Shown: piece after piece, positions 1 to 4,446 of the stretch
Numbering within the stretch: the first letter of the stretch is position 1
Layout of the letters: each line of letters starts with the position of its first letter
From: Nitrososphaerota archaeon
GTDB taxonomy: Archaea; Thermoproteota; Nitrososphaeria; Nitrososphaerales; CADDZS01
Assembly (NCBI GenBank): GCA_013288145.1
Contig: JABDCJ010000003.1
Location: forward strand, 86,745 to 93,807
Length of the DNA stretch: 7,063 nucleotides
Direction: 5' to 3'
The notes under the pieces: model-generated
What the model was told of the DNA's origin: nothing
The model's input: only the letters and a program-made list of their open reading frames with translations
The model's database searches: none
Translations under genes and position numbers: made by a program

Positions 1-681
1 ACGCCTTAACAGGCCGTTCCAAAGGTAGTACTGGATAATCCCGGTAAACACTACGATGTAGATGAGGTCGAAGAAGAGATTCTCGGAGAACACAAATTTC
101 GGAAGGACAATTGAACCAATGATAAATGGAATTGAACCAAGTACAAACTGAGCAGTTAACACTGGAACCGGATCGCTGTACCGTAATTTTCTGTAATATA
201 CGCTGTAGGCTGCCCAGAAGACCGCATTCAACACCGTGAAAACGGCGCCAATTAATAGCGATCCATGGTTCAAAGACAAAGAATACAATAAGACCCCGCT
301 GAAACCGACGATTGCACCTGCAATCTCGCGCCACGTCGACTCTTCCCTAATCGCCAAGTAGGCGATTGGGATTGAGAAAAGGGGCATCGTATAGCTCAGG
401 ACAGCTGAATCGCCAGGCGAGACATATTGCAAGCCAGATGTCCAAAGGCCCGTCGAAATGGCCCCAAACGCCGCAATTTTCACGGTATCCTTGTCTATCC
501 TAATGCGTCGACCACCGGCGAAAAAGAAGAAAGCGCCGGCCAGTCCAAACCGGAAGGCCATCAAAACGAACGGGGACGCATACATCAGGGCATTCTTTGC
601 AAATTCGTACTGCAGCGAGGCGACTAAAACGTAAGGAATGAACCAATTTAGGAGAGATCCGTTTCGACCGTTTGCGTTCAT
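1..681 (-). CDS. EamA/DMT-family transporter, C-terminus missing
   Basis: This is a polytopic inner-membrane protein of the drug/metabolite transporter superfamily (EamA domains); these export or import small metabolites, and the substrate cannot be told here. The minus-strand frame gives 227 residues before the window edge. Hydrophobic helices alternate with short charged loops: about residues 12-28, 34-56, 68-87, 91-111, 118-137, 141-162, 173-193 and 203-223. The stretch around residues 89-113 (SPGDSAVLSY, then MPLFSIP and an Ile-Arg-Glu turn) matches the conserved end of a first EamA repeat. The second repeat begins near residue 140 and is cut; full proteins have about 280-300 residues and ten helices. 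The ATG at 679-681 was chosen because an in-frame TAG lies three codons upstream. The gene follows the 101-residue minus-strand gene after about 100 bases, so it may have its own promoter. Confidence 0.85.
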   Translation of the reverse strand, partial: MNANGRNGSLLNWFIPYVLVASLQYEFAKNALMYASPFVLMAFRFGLAGAFFFFAGGRRIRIDKDTVKIAAFGAISTGLWTSGLQYVSPGDSAVLSYTMPLFSIPIAYLAIREESTWREIAGAIVGFSGVLLYSLSLNHGSLLIGAVFTVLNAVFWAAYSVYYRKLRYSDPVPVLTAQFVLGSIPFIIGSIVLPKFVFSENLFFDLIYIVVFTGIIQYYLWNGLLRR

Positions 682-739
682 TCTTGCAATCTACTTTATC
701 CTACGTCATACCATCAGTTTTCGGAGGTTGCCCGGTCAC

Positions 740-748
740 AATAAAATC
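740..748 (-). promoter_or_regulatory. Possible TATA-like box for the EamA gene
   Basis: On the minus strand the run GATTTTATTG lies about 60 bases before the ATG at 681, within the 101-base gap after the upstream gene. It would place a transcription start about 35-40 bases before the ATG. It is a weak match to the archaeal TATA consensus and is flanked by a short CCCG/CGGG repeat, so the call is tentative. Confidence 0.25.
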
Positions 749-782
749 GGGCGGTGACGAAATCCCGTCAGTTACAAAGCTA

Positions 783-1088
783 CTACTTTTTGTCTGGCGT
801 TGATCCCTTGAACGTCGGCATGCAATACTTGCAACCAGAGTACATGAGATCGGAAGGAATATTCAACCACTCAAACATTTGAATCCTTGTCCGCGGAATG
901 GCTTCAACGGCGCAGTTTGGAGTTTCCTTATCGAGATCGTGGAGGATCTTGGTGTCCGAGTCGCCAATGTACCTTTTTCCAAAAAATGGCGCGTTGAGAC
1001 GTCTTGTCAGCTGCTGAACCTCCGCTCTAAAAAATTCAACCCGGGAACTTGCATATTTAAGCAGGAAACCAACTTTTTCTTTTTCCAC
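783..1088 (-). CDS. Conserved-looking hypothetical protein, 101 aa, with a CxxC pair
   Basis: I do not recognise the family. The frame encodes a soluble, basic 101-residue protein with no signal peptide or membrane helix. It starts with a charged segment (EKEK), continues with a probable amphipathic helix around residues 15-32 (VEFFRAEVQQLTRR), and ends with a Cys-x-x-Cys pair at residues 86-89 (CKYC) plus a lone Cys at 59. Two Cys positions alone could be a redox pair or half of a metal site. Codon use resembles the neighbouring genes, and the plus-strand frame across the same DNA has no recognisable features. The start is a GTG at 1086-1088. An ATG four bases upstream (1090-1092) is out of frame and soon closes. 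The TATA-like box at 1095-1102 is so close to the GTG that the real start or promoter could differ. The gene is divergent from the DUF5679 gene and points toward the EamA gene. Confidence 0.6.
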   Translation of the reverse strand: MEKEKVGFLLKYASSRVEFFRAEVQQLTRRLNAPFFGKRYIGDSDTKILHDLDKETPNCAVEAIPRTRIQMFEWLNIPSDLMYSGCKYCMPTFKGSTPDKK

Positions 1089-1094
1089 GCATGA

Positions 1095-1102
1095 TTTAAA
1101 TA
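1095..1102. promoter_or_regulatory. Near-symmetric TATA box between divergent genes
   Basis: The sequence ATTTAAATA is close to palindromic and so reads as an archaeal TATA box on either strand. On the plus strand it predicts a start near 1124, about 17 bases before the GTG of the DUF5679 gene, a normal short leader. On the minus strand it predicts a start inside the first codons of the 101-residue gene, so the fit is better for the plus strand. A short repeat, CGAGT-ACG-ACTCG, follows at 1108-1120. Confidence 0.5.
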
Positions 1103-1107
1103 CAAAT

Positions 1108-1120
1108 CGAGTACGACTCG
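1108..1120. repeat. Short inverted repeat in divergent promoter region
   Basis: CGAGT and ACTCG are perfect inverted arms of 5 bp around a 3-base spacer. They lie between the TATA-like box and the predicted start of the DUF5679 transcript. The position would suit an operator, but arms this short occur often by chance. Confidence 0.3.
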
Positions 1121-1140
1121 CGCTTTGAAATCACAAATTG

Positions 1141-1290
1141 GTGACGGCCTACTGTGTCAAATGCAAAAAGTCCCGCGAGATGAAGAATCCGAAACAAGTC
1201 AAGCTGAAAAACGGGCGTCCTGCAGTTTCAGGTACTTGTCCGGTGTGCGGAACTAAAATGTTCAGAATCGGCGCGATGCCCAAGACTTAG
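1141..1290 (+). CDS. DUF5679-type zinc-ribbon microprotein, 49 aa
   Basis: This tiny basic protein carries two Cys-x-x-Cys knuckles: CVKC at residues 5-8 and CPVCG at 33-37. Between them is a Lys-rich stretch with NGRPAVSGT, and MFRIG follows the second knuckle. This order (CVKC, REMK, LKNGRPA, G-T-CPVCGTKMFRIG) is the signature I associate with the DUF5679 family (recalled, not searched), small proteins common in Thaumarchaeota. The four cysteines very likely bind one zinc. The function is unknown; the size and basic charge would fit a nucleic-acid or ribosome-associated zinc ribbon, which is inference. The GTG at 1141 was chosen because it gives the usual few residues before the first knuckle; a TTG at 1138 is the only close alternative. 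A TATA-like box lies about 40 bases upstream and a hairpin/U-tract terminator 39 bases after the stop, so it is probably a single-gene transcript. Confidence 0.85.
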   Translation: MTAYCVKCKKSREMKNPKQVKLKNGRPAVSGTCPVCGTKMFRIGAMPKT

Positions 1291-1328
1291 TGGGATCAAA
1301 GCCTTCGACAACTTCCCAAAGAGAACTG

Positions 1329-1363
1329 TGGAGGAAATGTGTTTTTCCTCCAGCTATTTTTTT
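1329..1363 (+). terminator. Hairpin plus U-tract terminator after the DUF5679 gene
   Basis: TGGAGGAAA (1329-1337) and TTTCCTCCA (1344-1352) form a perfect 9-bp stem with a 6-base loop. Four bases later comes a run of seven T (1357-1363). Archaeal termination mostly needs the U-tract alone, so a bacterial-style hairpin of this quality is a strong signal. Confidence 0.75.
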
Positions 1364-1427
1364 CGACCAAGAAATTCCATATCGGGCTTGAGATTGCAAG
1401 CTGATTTTCTTCGTAATCGTTAGGAAA

Positions 1428-1436
1428 CTTTTAAGA
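1428..1436 (+). promoter_or_regulatory. TATA-like box for the small hypothetical gene
   Basis: CTTTTAAGA follows a purine-rich stretch (TAGGAAA) that could serve as the BRE. It lies 38-46 bases before the ATG at 1474 and predicts a leader of about 16 bases. Confidence 0.45.
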
Positions 1437-1473
1437 CGAGAAACGACTTATCGGATTCACTGGAAGATTGCCT

Positions 1474-1719
1474 ATGCAGCCACAAATGCCTCCATCTAAA
1501 GCAGTTGGATTCAAACCTCTTGCTGAGGAGTGGAATTATTATTCTATTGACGATGGTTTTGTACTTGGAGTTAGGGTCGTTCTTACTAAATTACTGAAAA
1601 CAAACCAGAGCGACCCGTCAGGGTTGCCTGTTTATGTCACTCAACATCAGCTTGCTCTACAGGTACTGACGCAAGAAGAGTACCGTAGCATTACAAGCAG
1701 AAATATGATCTCAAAGTAA
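1474..1719 (+). CDS. Small conserved-looking hypothetical protein, 81-83 aa
   Basis: I cannot name the family. The protein has a Pro/Met/Gln-rich start (MQPQMPPS), then GFKPLAEEWNYY. A short beta-strand-like region follows (FVLGVRVVLTKLLKTN), then a polar turn (SDPSGLPVYVTQHQ) and a polar tail. It has no cysteines, signal peptide or membrane helix. The strand-rich, sandwich-like pattern resembles short uncharacterised proteins found in Thaumarchaeota, but that is recall without a search. The ATG at 1474 is preferred; a TTG at 1468 in the same frame would add two residues. It stands alone, with its own TATA-like box, and its stop codon lies inside a terminator-like repeat. Codon use is like the neighbours, so it is probably a real gene. 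Confidence 0.65.
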   Translation: MQPQMPPSKAVGFKPLAEEWNYYSIDDGFVLGVRVVLTKLLKTNQSDPSGLPVYVTQHQLALQVLTQEEYRSITSRNMISK

Positions 1720-1739
1720 AGAATTTTTTTCTCTTTACT
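1715..1739 (+). terminator. U-tract terminator overlapping the stop of the small gene
   Basis: AGTAAAGA (1715-1722, containing the TAA stop) and TCTTTACT (1732-1739) are perfect 8-bp inverted arms. A run of seven T (1724-1730) sits in the loop rather than after the stem. The T-run is enough for archaeal termination; the stem may stabilise the 3' end. Confidence 0.55.
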
Positions 1740-1848
1740 GGGGTACTTTGCGGTTTGACCCCGCCCAAATTAATCCGCTATGACGCGGGTTTGAATTCGC
1801 CGAAATACTTTCCTACTTTATCAGTACGCCTAAACATCTCCTAGAGAA

Positions 1849-1856
1849 AATATTTT
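1849..1856 (+). promoter_or_regulatory. TATA-like box for cysS
   Basis: AATATTTT lies 33-40 bases before the TTG start of cysS and predicts a leader of about 12 bases. The 1740-1848 stretch before it shows only a loose CCCGC/GCGGG repeat and no gene. Confidence 0.45.
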
Positions 1857-1888
1857 TCTTAGACGATCGCGAGTAAATAGATGCTGCC

Positions 1889-3352
1889 TTGATTCGATTC
1901 ACCAACACACTCGGCCATAATTTAGAGCAATTCGACACCATAACGCCAGGCGAGGTGAAACTCTACACTTGCGGCCCCACTGTGTGGAACTATCCACACA
2001 TCGGAAATTATCGGACCTTTCTCTTTGAAGACTTGCTCAAGCGATTTTTGAAGTATCGCGGGTTCAAAGTCACTCACGTGATGAACCTGACAGATGTTGA
2101 CGATAGAATAATCAAGATCTGCAATGAAAAAGGCTACGATCTGAAGGAATTTACCGAGAAATATGCAAAAGCGTTCTTTGATGACCTCAATTTTCTTTCA
2201 GTTGATCTCGCCGACGAGTATCCGCGGGCAACTGAGTACGTAAGCAAGATGGTCGAGATCATTCAAGGTCTTTTGGACAAGGGAATTGCCTACCACAGTG
2301 ATGACGGATCAATTTACTATTCCATAGCAAAGTTTTCGCGCTATGGCGAGCTTTCCGGGATAAAGCGAGACGAACTTAAAGTGGGAGCCAGGGTTCGCGT
2401 CGATGACTATGGAAAGGACTCGGCAGAAGATTTCGCACTATGGAAGTCCTGGGATGAGCAAGACGGCAAGATATTCTGGGAAACGAGCCTCGGCAAGGGC
2501 AGACCTGGCTGGCATATAGAGTGCAGCGCGATGTCGATGAAACTTCTCGGAGAGCACTTTGACATACACACCGGGGGAGTAGACAACATCTTTCCTCATC
2601 ATGAAAACGAAATAGCCCAGTCGGAAGGTTTCACGGGTAAGAAATTCGTAAACTATTGGCTTCACAGCGAGCACCTTCTGATAAACGAAACAAAGATGGC
2701 CAAGCGACTGGGGAATTTTGTAACTGTAAAGGATCTCAGGGATCGGGGTATTGAGGGAAAGACACTCAGGTACTTCCTCCTATCGGGACACTACAGATAT
2801 CAGCTGAACTTTGCCGAAAATTCACTTGAGCAAGCCGCTGCTTCCGTAAAGAGAATAAACGAATTTGTTTCTCGTCTGAATGATTCACTTCAGTCGAGCG
2901 TCGACAAGACGAGGGCAACGGATTCAGAAGTAATTCTCCTCTTAGAAAAGTCGAGGGAGAAGTACGTCTCGGCTCTCGAAAATGACCTCGACGCTCCGAC
3001 CGCTCTAGCAGCTGTCTTTGATCTGGTTACAGAGGGAAATCGCCTGCTGGACAAAGGAAATTTAGGCAGTCGATCGATCGAGGCGTTGCTCGATTTCATG
3101 CGAAAAGATTTCGACTCGGTATTCGCAGTGCTATACCAAACCAGCGATGAATCATTAGGAGTACTCGAATCAACTCTCCTCGCTGAAAGAAAGGCCGCAA
3201 GGGATTCTAAAGATTGGAAAAAGTCAGACGAACTTCGGAGTAGATTAATCTCGCTCGGCATTGAAGTTCAGGACACACCAATCGGTCAAAAATGGCGCAG
3301 AATGATGAAGAGTAGGACGCCGGGAGCCGGATTCGAACCGACGAGGCCGTAG
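1889..3352 (+). CDS. cysS: Cysteinyl-tRNA synthetase
   Basis: This cytoplasmic class I synthetase joins cysteine to tRNA-Cys using ATP. The 487-residue protein shows the complete catalytic core. The first zinc ligand is Cys28 in YTCGPTVW, and the HIGH-type signature is PHIGN at 36-40. The other zinc ligands are Cys212 (WHIECSAMS), His237 and Glu241 (FPHHENEIAQSE). The KMSKS-type loop is KMAKR at 269-273, with Ala and Arg replacing the usual residues. The DALR-like helical domain follows from about 310 to 420, and a C-terminal ending DTPIGQKWRR is typical of the family. Start is TTG at 1889: an in-frame TAA lies five codons upstream and the ATG at 1881 is out of frame. The last 14 or so residues (KSRTPGAGFEPTRP) are unlike other family ends, because the frame runs through a tRNA 3' half on the opposite strand. 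Normal enzymes stop near residue 470. It is probably functional. Confidence 0.97.
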   Translation: MIRFTNTLGHNLEQFDTITPGEVKLYTCGPTVWNYPHIGNYRTFLFEDLLKRFLKYRGFKVTHVMNLTDVDDRIIKICNEKGYDLKEFTEKYAKAFFDDLNFLSVDLADEYPRATEYVSKMVEIIQGLLDKGIAYHSDDGSIYYSIAKFSRYGELSGIKRDELKVGARVRVDDYGKDSAEDFALWKSWDEQDGKIFWETSLGKGRPGWHIECSAMSMKLLGEHFDIHTGGVDNIFPHHENEIAQSEGFTGKKFVNYWLHSEHLLINETKMAKRLGNFVTVKDLRDRGIEGKTLRYFLLSGHYRYQLNFAENSLEQAAASVKRINEFVSRLNDSLQSSVDKTRATDSEVILLLEKSREKYVSALENDLDAPTALAAVFDLVTEGNRLLDKGNLGSRSIEALLDFMRKDFDSVFAVLYQTSDESLGVLESTLLAERKAARDSKDWKKSDELRSRLISLGIEVQDTPIGQKWRRMMKSRTPGAGFEPTRP

Positions 3353-3359
3353 AACGGCC
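3318..3359 (-). pseudogene. tRNA 3' half, probably class II (Ser-like), no adjoining 5' half
   Basis: Read on the minus strand, the order is as follows. A hairpin GGCCG-TTCTA-CGGCC comes first (3359-3345), then two bases. A T-arm GTCGG-TTCGAAT-CCGGC follows (3342-3326), including a perfect B-box core. The acceptor 3' strand is TCCCGGC (3325-3319), with G at the discriminator position (3318). A hairpin directly before the T-stem is what a long variable arm of tRNA-Ser or tRNA-Leu looks like, and G73 favours Ser. No anticodon loop or D-arm that would complete a cloverleaf lies directly upstream. The would-be 5' acceptor strand GCCGGGA occurs only at 3490-3484 and 3525-3519 on this strand, neither followed by a normal D-arm. 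It may be a decayed tRNA gene, an attachment-site remnant, or half of a split gene. It overlaps the last codons of cysS in opposite orientation. Confidence 0.6.
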
Positions 3360-3411
3360 ACGGGCTGTCTTTTACTCCCATCTTTCATGGAACTCAAGGC
3401 CTACGCTTCAA

Positions 3412-3430
3412 AAAGGGACAGTTCCCCTTT
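3412..3430. repeat. Inverted repeat in the cysS-archease gap
   Basis: AAAGGG and CCCTTT are perfect 6-bp arms around a 7-base loop. On the minus strand the stem is followed by further T residues, so it could act as a minus-strand terminator. No minus-strand gene that needs one is visible. Confidence 0.35.
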
Positions 3431-3456
3431 GTCGAAACCGCGCAATAGTCCACTCT

Positions 3457-3473
3457 GCCTTCGGGCTTTTTTT
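3457..3473 (+). terminator. UUCG hairpin and U-tract terminator
   Basis: GCC-TTCG-GGC forms a short stem closed by a very stable UUCG tetraloop and is followed immediately by seven T. It would end plus-strand transcription from cysS with a 3' tail of about 110 bases. Confidence 0.6.
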
Positions 3474-3560
3474 CTGGAAAAAATCCCGGCAAGCAAACGA
3501 TGATAGCTAGCCTTTACATCCCGGCGATCTAGTTAGTCTCCACAACTGTGAACGCCCAGC

Positions 3561-3567
3561 TTAAAAT
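3561..3567 (+). promoter_or_regulatory. TATA-like box for archease
   Basis: TTAAAAT lies about 56-62 bases before the TTG start of archease and predicts a start near 3590, with a leader of about 33 bases that contains the GGAG ribosome-binding site. A near-perfect 14-base palindrome (AGTGGACGTTCACT, 3585-3598) lies at the predicted start site. Confidence 0.45.
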
Positions 3568-3610
3568 CGTTTGTCGGGAAGCTCAGTGGACGTTCACTAG
3601 ACTGCAATAA

Positions 3611-3614
3611 GGAG
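3611..3614 (+). promoter_or_regulatory. Shine-Dalgarno-like site deciding the archease start
   Basis: GGAG lies 8 bases before the TTG at 3623, normal spacing for ribosome binding. It supports the TTG in a region with no ATG or GTG alternative. Most other genes here have no such site. Confidence 0.55.
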
Positions 3615-3622
3615 ATTTTGTC

Positions 3623-4060
3623 TTGGACTCGTCGGTTGGTTACAGATTTCTTGAGCACATGACCGACGCCAAGATTGAAGCTTACGGGAACAATCTCGCT
3701 CAAGCATTTGAAAACGCGGGACGCGCGGTTGAAAGCCTGATGGTCGACCTTGGGTCAGTAAAGAAAGTCGAGTCCAAGGAGATAGGGTTGGGAGCAAATG
3801 ATCTGGGTTCGCTGCTCTATCAGTGGATAGAATCCCTGATTTCTCTCCAGGACAGCGAGGGCCTACTATTTTCGGAGTTCAAATGCGAAGTATCAAAAAC
3901 TTCCACTGGAAGCTTCATTCTGCTAGCAAAATTGTCTGGGGAAAAGTTCGATCCAGAGCGACATGAACAAAAGACTGCGATAAAAGCGCCCACATTTCAC
4001 CAGATGAAAATCTCGGAAGATGAGAACAGAGTCACGATGACTTTCGTTGTCGACCTGTAA
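3623..4060 (+). CDS. Archease, activator of the RtcB RNA ligase
   Basis: Archease is a small cytoplasmic protein that helps RtcB, the ligase that joins tRNA exons after intron removal. It promotes the guanylylation step and turnover. The 145-residue sequence has the family's main signatures. The metal-site start is EHMTDAKIEAYG near residues 11-22, with the conserved Asp at 15. An AFENAGRAVESLMVD helix lies around 28-42, then LLYQWIESLI (64-73). The hallmark GEKFDPERHEQKTAIKAPTFH spans about 106-126, and the protein ends with VVDL, whose penultimate Asp (144) is the usual C-terminal acidic ligand. Length matches the family (about 140 residues). TTG at 3623 is the first possible start after an in-frame TAA at 3608-3610. 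It has its own TATA-like box, and it lies beside cysS and a broken tRNA gene; no rtcB is in the window. Confidence 0.95.
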   Translation: MDSSVGYRFLEHMTDAKIEAYGNNLAQAFENAGRAVESLMVDLGSVKKVESKEIGLGANDLGSLLYQWIESLISLQDSEGLLFSEFKCEVSKTSTGSFILLAKLSGEKFDPERHEQKTAIKAPTFHQMKISEDENRVTMTFVVDL

Positions 4061-4061
4061 C

Positions 4062-4069
4062 AATAAAAA
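4062..4069 (+). promoter_or_regulatory. TATA-like box for thioredoxin
   Basis: AATAAAAA begins just after the archease stop and lies 28-35 bases before the ATG at 4097. This is the spacing of a leaderless or nearly leaderless archaeal mRNA. No Shine-Dalgarno site is visible. Confidence 0.45.
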
Positions 4070-4096
4070 CTGGACACCAGCATCCTAGCGGTCACG

Positions 4097-4417
4097 ATGT
4101 CACGAGTCATAGAACTGTCCTCAAAGAATTTTGATAAAATACTAAAATCGTCAAAGAAGTTATTTGTTGATTTTTGGGCGCCATGGTGCGTTCCATGTGT
4201 GAAAATGAATCCAGTCGTTGAAAAGTTAGCTGACAGACATTCTTCAATCACTTTCGCAAAGCTGAACGTTGATGACTATCAGGAGATCGCAACCCGTTTC
4301 CATATTTCCTCGATCCCCGCTTACGTAATGTTCAACGACTCGACGCCGGCCTCGAGCAAAATTGGGGCAACGTCCGAAGCTGAGCTAGAACGCTGGCTCG
4401 ACGACAGAACAATTTAA
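4097..4417 (+). CDS. Thioredoxin, single domain
   Basis: This cytoplasmic thiol-disulfide carrier reduces protein disulfides and is itself recharged by a thioredoxin reductase, which is not in the window. The 106 residues make one complete thioredoxin fold. The active site is WCVPC at 30-34, with the nucleophilic Cys31 and resolving Cys34. It is preceded by VDFWAPW with the buried acid at Asp25, and the cis-proline is Pro74 in SSIPAYVMF. The active-site middle pair is Val-Pro rather than the classical Gly-Pro; this is common among thioredoxin relatives and may shift the redox potential. The glycine motif near the end is reduced to KIGATSEAEL. There is no signal peptide, so it acts inside the cell. 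ATG at 4097 is well placed for a leaderless message. Its stop codon overlaps the probable TATA box of the next gene. Confidence 0.93.
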   Translation: MSRVIELSSKNFDKILKSSKKLFVDFWAPWCVPCVKMNPVVEKLADRHSSITFAKLNVDDYQEIATRFHISSIPAYVMFNDSTPASSKIGATSEAELERWLDDRTI

Positions 4418-4419
4418 GA
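4412..4419 (+). promoter_or_regulatory. TATA-like box for the hydroxyacyl-CoA dehydrogenase operon
   Basis: ATTTAAGA overlaps the TAA stop of the thioredoxin gene and lies 28-35 bases before the TTG at 4447. The predicted message would start only a few bases before the TTG, inside the right arm of the inverted repeat at 4424-4446. Confidence 0.45.
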
Positions 4420-4423
4420 GCTC

Positions 4424-4446
4424 TCAGCCGATTTCTCATCGGCTGA
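4424..4446. repeat. Perfect 9-bp inverted repeat between TATA box and TTG start
   Basis: TCAGCCGAT (4424-4432) and ATCGGCTGA (4438-4446) are perfect arms around the spacer TTCTC. The right arm ends at the base before the dehydrogenase start codon. There is no T-run after it, so it is a poor intrinsic terminator. The place between core promoter and start codon is that of a repressor operator. A terminator-like or RNA-processing role for the thioredoxin message cannot be excluded. Confidence 0.7.

Noticed and set aside
879..1094. 71-residue plus-strand frame
   Set aside because: It lies antisense to the 101-residue minus-strand gene, has no recognisable motif, ends in a poly-Phe stretch from an A/T-rich run, and looks like a shadow frame.
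1740..1815. T-loop-like string GGTTTGAAT with GC-rich flanks upstream of cysS, a possible tRNA
   Set aside because: The would-be T-stem does not pair (GCGGG against TCGCC), C56 is replaced by T, and no acceptor or anticodon arms can be built.
2890..3261. 123-residue minus-strand frame inside cysS
   Set aside because: It is Ser/Arg-rich and mirrors the codon pattern of the strongly supported cysS gene; a shadow frame.
3387..3503. Short ATG frame of 38 codons in the cysS-archease gap
   Set aside because: It crosses the UUCG/U-tract terminator, has no ribosome-binding site or TATA box, and shows no recognisable composition.
3484..3525. Two copies of TCCCGGC, 35 bases apart, as a direct repeat or insertion-site duplication
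   Set aside because: Seven bases is too short to claim a duplication. They are noted only as candidate partners of the tRNA acceptor strand.
1889..4060. cysS and archease as one operon
   Set aside because: A 270-base gap with a terminator-like hairpin/U-tract and a separate TATA-like box before archease argues for independent transcription.
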